Below are positions 1 to 8,088 of a stretch of DNA of 64,000 nucleotides, in pieces. The notes beneath the pieces are model-generated. The model ran no database searches. It was not told the origin of the DNA and worked only from the letters and a program-made list of their open reading frames with translations. This DNA is from Alloscardovia venturai (GTDB lineage: Bacteria; Actinomycetota; Actinomycetes; Actinomycetales; Bifidobacteriaceae), in the NCBI RefSeq assembly GCF_042676605.1, contig NZ_JBHTHQ010000021.1, positions 372,001 through 436,000 of the forward strand. The letters run 5' to 3'. Each line of letters begins with the position of its first letter. Positions within the stretch are counted from its first letter, which is position 1. The position numbers were made by a program, and so were the translations under genes.

Positions 1-181
1 CAGCAGACTGTGCAGTTGCCTGTACAGTTTTGTCATACTGCGTAGGTATAGCAAGCAGTCCTGGAATATATACACGCTTAAGCAATTGAAGCTGATGATC
101 GTGAGCAATAGCAGCAAAATCCCTAGTACTATCAAAATTGTCGGATTTTCGACCATCACCTATCGGAGATTGTATTCCCAT
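1..181 (-). CDS. Unidentified protein, N-terminal part only (runs off the window)
   Basis: Reading leftward from an ATG at 181-179, at least 60 codons remain open to the window edge, beginning MGIQSPIGDGRKSDNFD. An AAAGGTG ribosome binding site lies a few bases upstream. It begins about 21 bases after the stop of the 174-residue gene at 203-727, so the two are probably co-transcribed. I do not recognise the family. There is no signal peptide or membrane segment in the visible part, and it contains a short predicted helix (FAAIAHDHQLQLLKRV). Only the 5' end is present, so function cannot be judged. Confidence 0.6.
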   Translation of the reverse strand, partial: MGIQSPIGDGRKSDNFDSTRDFAAIAHDHQLQLLKRVYIPGLLAIPTQYDKTVQATAQSA

Positions 182-202
182 ATGTCACCTTTACCGTAAG
201 TA

Positions 203-727
203 TTAGAATTCTTCACGAGAAATATCATGCTCATTTTCTTCAATTTCATCTTCTAACAAGCGAAGTTTTCTCGCAAGGTTCTGCTCACGTTCATCATAAT
301 AAGATTCAATCGCTGCCCGATACTTTCTCGATATATCATCAGCCATTTGCATGGCAGAATTCGTTATTGAGATTACTGTTGAGCGAAGGTCAGGATTATC
401 CGAGGCAAACTTTTCAATAAGCTGGATAGCCGCTGTGCCGCAATCATTCATACGGTTTTCTGCATGGTAATGATTTTCTTGCACGCTCTGCAGTACATCA
501 TCACGCATCTGCGCAGTACGACGTAATTCGTCACGGTAGTCTTCTGCTAGCTCAATGTTATTTCTTAGCTTAGCCCGAACAAGATAAGCAGCATCTGGTT
601 CTTCTCTCATATCTCTCAGTCTAGCATCGCACACATAATATTCTTCCAAAGGCAGACTCTCATGAGAAATACAACGGTATACCTTATATTGCTTCAGGCT
701 AATTTTTTCAAAACTACGATAGGCCAT
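203..727 (-). CDS. Hypothetical 174-residue charged helical protein
   Basis: Complete reading frame starting MAYRSFEKISLKQYKVY. It is rich in Glu, Arg, Asp and Lys. Residues about 50-80 and 120-170 look strongly helical, possibly coiled coil (for example EREQNLARKLRLLEDEIEEN). There is no signal peptide, no transmembrane stretch and no recognised motif. No clear ribosome binding site precedes the ATG. It is followed closely by the partial gene at 1-181, which suggests a two-gene unit. Small helical proteins upstream of a larger partner occur in several secretion and antitoxin settings, but nothing here identifies which. Treated as a real gene of unknown function. Confidence 0.6.
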   Translation of the reverse strand: MAYRSFEKISLKQYKVYRCISHESLPLEEYYVCDARLRDMREEPDAAYLVRAKLRNNIELAEDYRDELRRTAQMRDDVLQSVQENHYHAENRMNDCGTAAIQLIEKFASDNPDLRSTVISITNSAMQMADDISRKYRAAIESYYDEREQNLARKLRLLEDEIEENEHDISREEF

Positions 728-774
728 AGAAGGCGAACGAGAATCATGAGTTCATATCTAAGCAGACCCACAGC

Positions 775-1377
775 TTATATATATCTCTTAAAAACACGCT
801 CCGTCAACGGCTCATGAAGCATGAGCATACTCCCATATCCAAAAACTACAACGAGAAAAAGTGCAGGTGGAATAATCTTCCACGTCGCGACAAAAACCCC
901 TACAAATATGCCATCAATTGCTATAAGTCCCAGCGTATATCCAATATGGCTAACACCGAAAATAAGAGAATTCCACACCGTTCGAGAGACAGTATTATCA
1001 AAACGTGCCTCGAGAGCAAAAGCCCATTCAAACCCGATGACCCATACAATTATCAGAGCAAACTTAATAATAAGAAGTTCTGGTATATGGACGAAAACCC
1101 AGAGCCATACCGATAAAACAAGCACCACGAAATACGGTATCCACACGCCAGTAGCTTTGAGGAAGTTTTCTTTAAATGCTGTAAAGTATGTTTTTGCAAC
1201 TCCTCCACTCCCCTGACCTTCAAGCCTTTTGCGTGCTGCAACATTACCTGCGGCGAGACTTGCTCCGATAGTGATGAGAGGAATAGACGTAATCATCATA
1301 TAGATATTGATAAGAATTCCATCAGTCATATTGTTCCACGCTTCCATGAAACGCGAATCAGGAGAAAGCCAACTCAT
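775..1377 (-). CDS. YesL/DUF624 family membrane protein
   Basis: A 200-residue hydrophobic protein starting MSWLSPDSRFMEAWNNMTDG, with about five membrane segments. The N-terminal pattern of one helix followed by AGNVAARK and a long C-terminal hydrophobic region is typical of the YesL/DUF624 family. These proteins are commonly encoded beside carbohydrate ABC importers of the MalFG type; their biochemical role is not established. I chose the ATG at 1377, which has an AAGG element upstream, over an in-frame ATG ten codons earlier (1407). It lies downstream of the sugar permease genes on the same strand, but a hairpin with a T-rich tail sits between, so co-transcription may be partial. Confidence 0.75.
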   Translation of the reverse strand: MSWLSPDSRFMEAWNNMTDGILINIYMMITSIPLITIGASLAAGNVAARKRLEGQGSGGVAKTYFTAFKENFLKATGVWIPYFVVLVLSVWLWVFVHIPELLIIKFALIIVWVIGFEWAFALEARFDNTVSRTVWNSLIFGVSHIGYTLGLIAIDGIFVGVFVATWKIIPPALFLVVVFGYGSMLMLHEPLTERVFKRYI

Positions 1378-1456
1378 AATATATACCTTATCAATATCTC
1401 GTATCAATGACGTGCACTCATTGATGAGGCTCCATCGTACTTATATGCCCCAAATT

Positions 1457-1491
1457 TATAAAAGCGAACAGGCGTACGCACCGTTCGCTTT
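1457..1491 (-). terminator. Intrinsic terminator after sugar permease operon
   Basis: Arms AAAGCGAAC (1461-1469) and GTTCGCTTT (1483-1491) pair perfectly. Reading on the minus strand the hairpin is followed by TTTTATAAATTT. It lies after the MalG-type permease and before the DUF624 gene, so it may attenuate rather than fully end transcription. Confidence 0.65.
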
Positions 1492-1534
1492 CTTAATGTT
1501 TTCTCAATGTTCAGAGAAATCCCACCTTGGGAAC

Positions 1535-2377
1535 CTATCCCTTAACTGCGCCTGCCATTACACCAGAAACGATGTACTTCTGGCATACGAGGTAGAAGAC
1601 AATAATTGGGATAATCGCTAAGACAAGGCAAGCCATCATAGCGCCCATATCCACGGATCCGTACCCACCTTTGAGATACTGTACGGCAACAGAAATGGTC
1701 TTGTACTTGCCCAAATCCAACGTTAAGTACGGCAGAAGGTAGTCATTCCAAATCCACATTGCCTCCAAAATTGCGACGGAAATAATAGATGGTTTCATAA
1801 TTGGCACTACGATTTGGAAGAAGGTCCGTGGCACTGATGCACCATCAAGCATCGCTGACTCTTCTAGCGACTTTGGGATCCCCTTAATTACTCCAGTAAA
1901 GATGAATACTGCAAGACCAGCACCAAAGCCGAGATAGACAATCCACAAGCCCCATGGAGTGTTAAGACCGAACATATCTGCAAGCTTGGAGAGGGTAAAC
2001 ATGACCATCTGGAATGGAACAATCATGTTGAAGAGGAAGAGAGTATAGAGGGTCTTTGCAGCCCAATTATTGACGCGAACAATCCACCATGCGCACATGG
2101 AGGTGCACACAAGGATGAGGAGCACTGCGCCAATGGTAATAAACGCTGTCCATCCAAATGATGCAAAGAAGTTAGTCGTCTCAACACCACGGACATAATT
2201 GTCCCAACCTACGAACGCCTTCCCCGTCGGAAGAGAAAACGCATTATTGGAAATATATGCCTTGCTCTTAAAACTATTTATCACTACCAAAACGATAGGG
2301 AAAATCCACAGCAGGCTCAGAATGCTAAAGAATACAGCCCACAAACCGCTATGTTTTACAGTCTTATTCTCATTCAT
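1535..2377 (-). CDS. Carbohydrate ABC transporter permease, MalG type
   Basis: A 280-residue integral membrane protein with six predicted helices. The cytoplasmic EAA loop that docks to the ATPase is present: EESAMLDGASVPRTFFQ, followed by IVVPIMKPS. Length and motif fit the MalG/UgpE branch (CUT1) of sugar importers. Its ATG shares one base with the TAA of the upstream MalF-type permease (TAATG), showing translational coupling. It should form the translocation pore with that partner, the binding protein at 4753-6081 and an ATPase encoded elsewhere (no MsmK-type ATPase is in this cluster, as is usual for CUT1 systems in bifidobacteria). The substrate is not readable from the sequence. Confidence 0.92.
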   Translation of the reverse strand: MNENKTVKHSGLWAVFFSILSLLWIFPIVLVVINSFKSKAYISNNAFSLPTGKAFVGWDNYVRGVETTNFFASFGWTAFITIGAVLLILVCTSMCAWWIVRVNNWAAKTLYTLFLFNMIVPFQMVMFTLSKLADMFGLNTPWGLWIVYLGFGAGLAVFIFTGVIKGIPKSLEESAMLDGASVPRTFFQIVVPIMKPSIISVAILEAMWIWNDYLLPYLTLDLGKYKTISVAVQYLKGGYGSVDMGAMMACLVLAIIPIIVFYLVCQKYIVSGVMAGAVKG

Positions 2378-3231
2378 TATGCCTGAACCTCCTTGCTCGT
2401 GGTGAGCTTATTCTGAATTAGCGCGATGACAGCTACCAAGATGAAGAAGAGCACTGCCTTTGCCTGACCGACACCTTCCCATCCCATTCGACCGTAGAAT
2501 GTGCGTGTAATGTTCATGGCAAGACCTTCAGACATGTTGCTTGGAGCGCCATTAGTCAAAGCCAAGTTCTGATCGTAAAGTTTGAAACCATTCGTCACCG
2601 TCAAGAATGAGCACACTGTGATAGATGGCATCATCAATGGGATAATCACACGGAACATCGTTTGTGTGCCACTTGCGCCATCAACTGCAGCAGCTTCGAG
2701 AACATCGGATGGAAGCGCTTGAAGACCCGCAATATAGATAATCATCATATAGCCAATTTGCTGCCATGACACCAAAATAACCAATCCCCAGAAGCCATAG
2801 GTAGCCGAGTAGGTCAGAGCGCGCTGGAAATGTGCCAAAATGCCATTGAGCAAAAGCAACCAAATGTAGCCGAGGATGATACCGCCAATGAGATTTGGCA
2901 TGAACAGTGCGGAACGATATAACGATGATCCTTTAATCGCACGAGTCAACATATACGCGATAAAGAATGCAACGACGTTGATGATAATTGTCGTAACAAT
3001 GGTAAAAGCAGTCGAAAAACCAAGCGCGTGCAAGAACTCCTTATCCTGGAATGCACGAGCATAATTTTTCAAACCGACAAATTCTCCATCGGTCACTGTT
3101 GTAAATTCGCAGAAACTCAAATACACACCCATGACAAAAGGCACTACAAAGCCTATCATGAATGCAGCGAAAGTCGGCAAAGCAAATAGCGCCCACCACT
3201 TTCGTATAGCTTTTCCAGCCATATCTACCAT
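2377..3231 (-). CDS. Carbohydrate ABC transporter permease, MalF type
   Basis: A 284-residue membrane protein starting MVDMAGKAIRKWWALFALP, with six predicted helices. The EAA loop reads EAAAVDGASGTQTMFRV then IIPLMMPS. Length fits the short MalF/UgpA type. A strong GGGGAGG site at 3241-3247 lies nine bases before the ATG at 3231 and fixes the start. It is first in the permease operon and overlaps the MalG-type gene by one base. A LacI-type palindrome (3350-3362) upstream suggests control by the divergent LacI regulator. Confidence 0.92.
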   Translation of the reverse strand: MVDMAGKAIRKWWALFALPTFAAFMIGFVVPFVMGVYLSFCEFTTVTDGEFVGLKNYARAFQDKEFLHALGFSTAFTIVTTIIINVVAFFIAYMLTRAIKGSSLYRSALFMPNLIGGIILGYIWLLLLNGILAHFQRALTYSATYGFWGLVILVSWQQIGYMMIIYIAGLQALPSDVLEAAAVDGASGTQTMFRVIIPLMMPSITVCSFLTVTNGFKLYDQNLALTNGAPSNMSEGLAMNITRTFYGRMGWEGVGQAKAVLFFILVAVIALIQNKLTTSKEVQA

Positions 3232-3349
3232 GGCCTATCTCCTCCCCACGCACTACCCCGTGCATGTTAAATTAGGCATTATATCTACGTTTTCCACGAA
3301 GTCTCAATGCCTCCGCCGGATAACTCCAGTGTAATCCTCTTTTGCAGAA

Positions 3350-3362
3350 AACGTCAAACGTT
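3350..3362. promoter_or_regulatory. LacI-type operator upstream of the permease genes
   Basis: AACGTCAAACGTT is a perfect inverted repeat with 5-base arms around CAA. On the minus strand it lies directly downstream of a TATAAA box (3373-3368), where a bound repressor would block transcription of the permease genes. The AACGTT/CAAACG words are typical of LacI-family sites. Confidence 0.6.
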
Positions 3363-3510
3363 CGCATTTTATATTCATGAATTATGGCTCATATTCACAA
3401 ACTCATGAGTAGAATCTTGCTGTTTTAATTTTTTATGTCCCATAATTCCGCTTATTTTCAGTCTTTTATGCATTATGTACCGTTCTTATAATTTTTTCGC
3501 ATAATTTATG

Positions 3511-3520
3511 AAAACGTTTG
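3511..3520. promoter_or_regulatory. LacI-type half-palindrome near the LacI gene
   Basis: The 8-base palindrome AAACGTTT (3512-3519) lies about 55 bases before the LacI start. It shares its core with the operators at 3350 and 23894, so it may be an autoregulatory site. The 3232-3569 intergenic region otherwise holds only AT-rich promoter-like sequence. Confidence 0.45.
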
Positions 3521-3569
3521 TATTTTTCCGTTATTATAGAATAAGAAAATGAACAAAGGGGTTGACTCA

Positions 3570-4589
3570 ATGGAAAGTACGATTCAAACTGTAGCCACTG
3601 CTGCAAATGTCTCCATTTCCACCGTTTCGCGTGCTTTTACACACCCTGAACTTGTCTCAGAGAAAACACGCAAACGCATCATGGATATAGCGGTAGAGCA
3701 AGGATTTTCACTATCACGCTCAGCCACAGCATTAAAAACCGGAAAATCGCTACGCATTGCACTCCTCATGAGTGGAAAGCTGAATCTATGGTTTATTTCA
3801 TCTGTAATTGAAGGCCTTAATGACGTCTTTCATGATAGCGGCTACGACATTTCTATTTTCCAGATTTCCAGTGCCGAAGAACGCAAAAAATTCTTTACAG
3901 AATTACCGTTGCGCAGAAATGCTGATGCTGTCATCGTGACATCATTTGGCATTGATGCTAATGAAGTTAAGCGTTTAGGCTCTATTGGTATCCCTATAAT
4001 CGGCATAAATTCAGACTACCCGCGCGAGCGTGGCTTTACTGCCGCTGTCAACATAAACGACGACAAAGGCTCACAACTCGCCGCTCGTCACTTAATCCAG
4101 CTTGGGCATAAAGATATCGCATACATCAGCACACATCGTGAAGTGTCACTTCATTTCTCGGTCCAAGAACGCATCAACTCATTCATCGAGTACTGTCACG
4201 AGTATGGCGCACATATTACCCAAATTCCATGTAATATTGATGAAGACGGTATTTATCGTATAGGCGAAGTAGCTTCACGTCTTTTGAGCTTGGAAAACTT
4301 CCCTACAGCTGTTGCCTGTCAAGAGGATGGTATCGCCATCCCATTGCAATTCCAACTACAGCGCAACGGTTTAAGCGTCCCAGAGAACATATCTCTCATC
4401 GGTTATGATGATGCAGCATTTTCTAGCGATCTTGGCTTGACGACAATTCATCAAGATCCTGTTGCCATGGCTCAAAAGGCTGCACGAATGACTCTCCAGC
4501 TCATTAATGGCGAAGAACTCACGGAGCCATTTGTTGTCGAGCCTGCAGAGTTGGTTGTGCGCAGTTCTACTACTCATCCTCTCTCATAA
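3570..4589 (+). CDS. LacI-family transcriptional regulator
   Basis: A 339-residue regulator. The N-terminal helix-turn-helix reads VATAANVSISTVSRAFTHPE, and the hinge GFSLSRSATALKTGKS leads into a periplasmic-binding-protein-like effector domain (residues about 60-335). I chose the ATG at 3570 because AAAGGGG lies eight bases upstream; an in-frame ATG at 3549 has no such site. It is divergent from the two permease genes and convergent with the binding-protein gene, and probably represses the importer in the absence of its sugar. The ligand is unknown. Confidence 0.92.
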   Translation: MESTIQTVATAANVSISTVSRAFTHPELVSEKTRKRIMDIAVEQGFSLSRSATALKTGKSLRIALLMSGKLNLWFISSVIEGLNDVFHDSGYDISIFQISSAEERKKFFTELPLRRNADAVIVTSFGIDANEVKRLGSIGIPIIGINSDYPRERGFTAAVNINDDKGSQLAARHLIQLGHKDIAYISTHREVSLHFSVQERINSFIEYCHEYGAHITQIPCNIDEDGIYRIGEVASRLLSLENFPTAVACQEDGIAIPLQFQLQRNGLSVPENISLIGYDDAAFSSDLGLTTIHQDPVAMAQKAARMTLQLINGEELTEPFVVEPAELVVRSSTTHPLS

Positions 4590-4656
4590 GTTTTTACACC
4601 TAATTTTTATGCCTGCTAGCGTCGAAAGCATCCAAAAGTTTACAGAGTATTACAAA

Positions 4657-4690
4657 AATAAGGTAGGTTCCTTGCGGAACCTACCTTATT
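4657..4690. terminator. Bidirectional terminator between LacI and binding-protein genes
   Basis: Arms AATAAGGTAGGTTCC (4657-4671) and GGAACCTACCTTATT (4676-4690) form a 15-base-pair stem with loop TTGC. T-runs lie on both sides (TTTTT at the right, its complement at the left), fitting the two convergent genes. Confidence 0.9.
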
Positions 4691-4752
4691 TTTGTTCTTA
4701 CCTTTTCAGCTAAGTCTTGAACCTGCCAATAACTTATCTAGTGTAGAAGATT

Positions 4753-6081
4753 CTAGTGTGTTGCCGAATATTCAGATGCCCACCCGTCAACGAATGCAGC
4801 CTTTACAGCAGACCACTTACCTGTACCCTGAGCATACTCGAGCAATGCCTGACCAAGGTTATTCTTCCAAGTTTCCGATGGCATCATGGTGAAGTTCCAC
4901 GTCACTGCAGTAGTACCAGACTTCGAATCTGCAATTGCTGCTTCAGTCAATGGATTATCGGACTTGATGTCTGCGAAAGACTTAAATGGCGTAGTGAATC
5001 CCATCTTCTTAGAGAGAGTGTCTTTACCCTTATCAGAAGTTACAACCCATTTCAAGAAGTCTTCAGTAGCCTTCTGATCCTTTGCAGATGCATGAGAGTT
5101 GATGCACCAGTAGTTTTCAGAACCAGTAGCCAAGCCCTGCTTCTCTTCACCCTTTGCACCGATATAGATTGGGAGCATACCGAGGCTATCTGCCTTCATG
5201 CCTGCCTTACTCAAATCAGACCATGCCCAAGTACCATTCTGATAGAAGACTGCCTTGCCTAAAGCAAATTCAGAGTTTGCATCGTCACCAGTCTTGGAGC
5301 TCAACTGTGTAGGAGCAGTTGTGGAGTCCTTGAGATACAAGTCAAAAATCTGCTTGTACTGTGGAAGATAGCTGCCCTTAATCTTTGCAGGCTGAGTAGT
5401 AACGTTATCATCCTTAAATTCATAATACAAAGGAAGATTTGCTAGGTGCGTCTTGAATCGCCAGTCAGAGCTAGAGTCAAAACCTGCTGAGGTAAATGCA
5501 CCCTCTACTCCAAGTTCCGACTTATGCTTCTGAATACCGTCTGCGACTTCCTTCAACTTGCTAAAGCTATTGATTTCTTTGATGTCTTTGACGGCTGCGT
5601 CAGAAAGTGCGAAATACTTGTTGAGAAGATCCTTGTTATAAATAAGGCCATAAGTTTCCATCGCATAAGGAACACCTACTACCTTATCGCCATCTTTCAA
5701 AGCAACCTTCTGGTCGGACAATTGCTTATATACCTCAGTCTTAGAAAGATCCGCAGTATATTTCTTCCAGTTGTTATAGCCTACTGGACCATTGACTTGG
5801 AATAATGTAGGTGCTTCAGTCTTAGCAATTTCAGACTTGAGCGTCTGCTCATAAGTATTTGAAGCTGCTGTCTGTACCTTGACCTGTACGCCAGTTTCCT
5901 TAGTATATTCCTTTGCTAAAGCAACCCACTGGTCTGCAGCTTCTGGCTTGAAGTTTAAGTAGTAAACTTTTCCCTTCCCATTGTCGCTAGCTGAGGAGCT
6001 TCCACACGCAGCAAAAGCACCAAAAGACATAGCTACTACTGCTGACACAGCAATCGCTGACTTAACTACACGATTCATCAT
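4753..6081 (-). CDS. Sugar-binding lipoprotein of ABC importer (family 1)
   Basis: A 442-residue extracellular solute-binding protein. The signal peptide ends in a lipobox (GAFAAC, Cys about 26) followed by a Ser-rich linker, so it is a lipoprotein anchored outside the membrane. The mature part has the MalE-like pattern: YLNFKPEAADQWVALAKEY near the start and a Trp-rich C-terminal half. AAAGGGAGG precedes two consecutive ATGs (6081 and 6078); the second has the better spacing. It is presumably the substrate receptor for the permeases at 1535-3231, although transcribed separately from them. A GCCAA-AAC-TTGGC palindrome lies in its leader. Confidence 0.9.
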   Translation of the reverse strand: MMNRVVKSAIAVSAVVAMSFGAFAACGSSSASDNGKGKVYYLNFKPEAADQWVALAKEYTKETGVQVKVQTAASNTYEQTLKSEIAKTEAPTLFQVNGPVGYNNWKKYTADLSKTEVYKQLSDQKVALKDGDKVVGVPYAMETYGLIYNKDLLNKYFALSDAAVKDIKEINSFSKLKEVADGIQKHKSELGVEGAFTSAGFDSSSDWRFKTHLANLPLYYEFKDDNVTTQPAKIKGSYLPQYKQIFDLYLKDSTTAPTQLSSKTGDDANSEFALGKAVFYQNGTWAWSDLSKAGMKADSLGMLPIYIGAKGEEKQGLATGSENYWCINSHASAKDQKATEDFLKWVVTSDKGKDTLSKKMGFTTPFKSFADIKSDNPLTEAAIADSKSGTTAVTWNFTMMPSETWKNNLGQALLEYAQGTGKWSAVKAAFVDGWASEYSATH

Positions 6082-6432
6082 CGAATCCTCCCTTTCGATA
6101 TACCTCTACGCATATCAGACCAACCACCATGACTGGCTTGCCAAAACTTGGCTGATATCTATTATGAAACATTCTTTGTATTTTTGCAAACGATAGCATT
6201 AAATAATTACTAAAAAGTTTATCTTAGTGACAATAATTTATGATTATCCACAAATAATCATTGAATAATAAGGCTTTCTGCCCCCCTCTTAACGGAATCA
6301 TCGCGGCATAAAATACTGCAATCGTTCTCTTACGGCATTTCTTTACAAATAACTAAATGCTAGTCATTGACTCTCAAAACAGAAACTCTCTCTCAGAGTA
6401 TTTACCGATAGATATCCTCAAAGTGGGAACTA
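6082..6432. other. Intergenic region between binding-protein gene and xerD
   Basis: About 350 bases without a convincing gene. The left part should hold the binding-protein promoter (CATAAT box on the minus strand near 6160). It also contains the palindrome at 6140-6152 and a lone CAAACGAT word at 6187-6194 resembling half of a LacI site. The right part (about 6250-6430) shows no feature I can support. Confidence 0.6.
6140..6152. promoter_or_regulatory. Candidate operator GCCAA-AAC-TTGGC
   Basis: A perfect 5-3-5 inverted repeat lying about 60 bases upstream of the binding-protein start and just downstream of a minus-strand CATAAT box. The position suits a repressor site, but the word differs from the LacI-type sites near the permeases. 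Confidence 0.4.
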
Positions 6433-7356
6433 TTAGCGAGCACGTGGATGCGAAAGAATATACGCTTCTATAAGTGCCTGTGGCGAGACATGCGTATAGA
6501 TTTGCGTCGTCGTCACCGACGCATGCCCTAAGAACTCCTGAACGGTTCGCACATCCGCTCCACCTTGAATGAGATGTGTCGCGCACGAGTGACGAAGCGT
6601 ATGGGGATGAATATCTTTCTCTATACCCGCACTTTTTGCATACGTTTGCACTATTTCCCATACACTTTGACGAGATAATCTTTTACCTCTCTTATTGAGG
6701 AAAATTGCTCGCATTTCCATCCCTGACTTTGATTTTGACGCAAGAAACTGCCAAGCTCCCCCATTGATATATCGGTCTAATGCAGCGCATGCATACGAGC
6801 CTAAAGGAACCAAACGCTGTTTGTCACCTTTACCAATAAGTCGTGCTACTTGTGCATCCAAATCTATATCAGCAATATTGGCTCCAACTGCCTCAGAAAC
6901 ACGAGCTGCAGAGGCATACATAAATTCAAGGAGCGCTCTATCGCGAACTCGAACTAGATCGTCAGTTTTCTCTGCCTGTGTCGCTTCGATAAGTGCAGTT
7001 ACTTCTTCTACTGTCAGTGCGTCAGGGAGTCGAGTACCAGACCGAGGGGGCTTAATGCCATCCGACACATCCTCTTCTACATCTCCATGCGATACGAGAA
7101 ATTTGTGAAATTCATGAATGGATGCAAGTCTACGTGCGACGGTTCTCGCGCTTTCGTGGGAAAGAGTGGCAACAAAATTTTCAACGTCGCTCTTATGAAT
7201 ATGAGCCGCATCCTTCACGCTGCAATCGATAAGCCATGAGGTATATTTGCGTAAATCTGACTCATATGCGCAAACAGTAGCGCGTGAAAGCCCTTTTTCT
7301 ACAGAAATATGAACAATAAACTGTTCTATCTGCTGTTCAAAACTCATATCAGTCAT
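6433..7356 (-). CDS. xerD: Tyrosine recombinase XerD (chromosome dimer resolution)
   Basis: A 307-residue site-specific recombinase. Residues 1-100 form the SAM-like core-binding domain and 110-300 the catalytic domain. The catalytic residues are visible: R152 (ASAARVSE), K177 (GKGDK), H252 and R255 (HTLRHS), H278 (LGHAS) and nucleophile Y287 (TQIYTHV). With XerC it resolves chromosome dimers at dif during division. It lies downstream of rplT on the same strand, an arrangement I know from Bifidobacterium, which supports the chromosomal XerD assignment rather than a phage integrase. An inverted repeat lies between rplT and this gene. Confidence 0.92.
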   Translation of the reverse strand: MTDMSFEQQIEQFIVHISVEKGLSRATVCAYESDLRKYTSWLIDCSVKDAAHIHKSDVENFVATLSHESARTVARRLASIHEFHKFLVSHGDVEEDVSDGIKPPRSGTRLPDALTVEEVTALIEATQAEKTDDLVRVRDRALLEFMYASAARVSEAVGANIADIDLDAQVARLIGKGDKQRLVPLGSYACAALDRYINGGAWQFLASKSKSGMEMRAIFLNKRGKRLSRQSVWEIVQTYAKSAGIEKDIHPHTLRHSCATHLIQGGADVRTVQEFLGHASVTTTQIYTHVSPQALIEAYILSHPRAR

Positions 7357-7372
7357 ATTCTGTCATACTACG

Positions 7373-7429
7373 CGAAAACCTCCCCACTTCTCAAAGAGTT
7401 TATATCCTAAGAGAGTAAGGAGGTTTTCG
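7373..7429. terminator. Inverted repeat between rplT and xerD, possible terminator
   Basis: Arms CGAAAACCTCC (7373-7383) and GGAGGTTTTCG (7419-7429) pair perfectly over a 35-base loop that could itself fold. On the plus strand it is followed by TTTT; on the minus strand, the direction of the genes, the T-run sits inside the arm. It may end or attenuate the infC-rpmI-rplT transcript. Confidence 0.45.
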
Positions 7430-7463
7430 TTTTATACAGGTTAAGCCAAGTAAAGCTTAAAAC

Positions 7464-7847
7464 TTAAGCCTCAACTGGAGCATTAACGTCAGCTGGAAGT
7501 GCTGCCTTTGCCTGCTCTACAATTGCCTTGAAAGTATCAGGATCGCTTACAGCAAGCTCAGCCAATGCACGGCGATCGAGTTCGATACCTGCAAGGCGAA
7601 GACCTTGAATGAAACGATTATAAGTAATACCCTCAGCGCGTACTGCTACGTTGATACGGGTAATCCACAACTTGCGGAAATCACCCTTACGCGCCTTACG
7701 GTCGCGGAAATTGTAGTTAAAGGAGTGAAGGAGCTGTTCCTTAGCGCGACGATACAGACGGGAACGAGTTCCGCGATAACCGCTAGCGCGTTCGAGAACA
7801 ACACGACGCTTCTTATGAGCATTAACTGCGCGCTTTACACGTGCCAT
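7464..7847 (-). CDS. rplT: 50S ribosomal protein bL20
   Basis: A 127-residue, strongly basic protein beginning MARVKRAVNAHKKRR, with the family's RGTRSRLYRRAKEQ segment and the C-terminal RNA-binding globular part (INVAVRAEGITYNRFIQGL). bL20 is needed early in large-subunit assembly and binds 23S rRNA. It is third in infC-rpmI-rplT, the conserved bacterial order, where translational autoregulation by IF3 or L20 is known in other bacteria. The extra acidic tail (VEQAKAALPADVNAPVEA) makes it slightly longer than the usual 115-120 residues. Confidence 0.98.
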   Translation of the reverse strand: MARVKRAVNAHKKRRVVLERASGYRGTRSRLYRRAKEQLLHSFNYNFRDRKARKGDFRKLWITRINVAVRAEGITYNRFIQGLRLAGIELDRRALAELAVSDPDTFKAIVEQAKAALPADVNAPVEA

Positions 7848-7893
7848 AAGTATTTCCTCTGCTTTCTAAAAAATCCTATTATCCAGCGCACGC

Positions 7894-8088
7894 TTACTTA
7901 GCGAGCATATTCTTAAGCTTCTTGCTCTGTGCTGGAGCGAGTACCTGGTCTGCTTTCAAAGCACGACGCTTACGCGCACTCTTGTGCTCCAAGTTGTGGC
8001 GCATTGCGGAACCAGCCTGCATGAGCTTGCCGGAACCGGTTACACGGATTCGCTTAGATGCAGCGGAGTTACTTTTCATCTTAGGCAT
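7894..8088 (-). CDS. rpmI: 50S ribosomal protein bL35
   Basis: A 64-residue basic protein, MPKMKSNSAASKRIRVTGSG, with the family's HNLEHKSARKRR segment. It is the expected partner between infC and rplT. Its ATG lies inside the end of infC (8-base overlap), and its AAGGAGG ribosome binding site is within the last infC codons, so translation is coupled to that of IF3. Confidence 0.98.
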   Translation of the reverse strand: MPKMKSNSAASKRIRVTGSGKLMQAGSAMRHNLEHKSARKRRALKADQVLAPAQSKKLKNMLAK

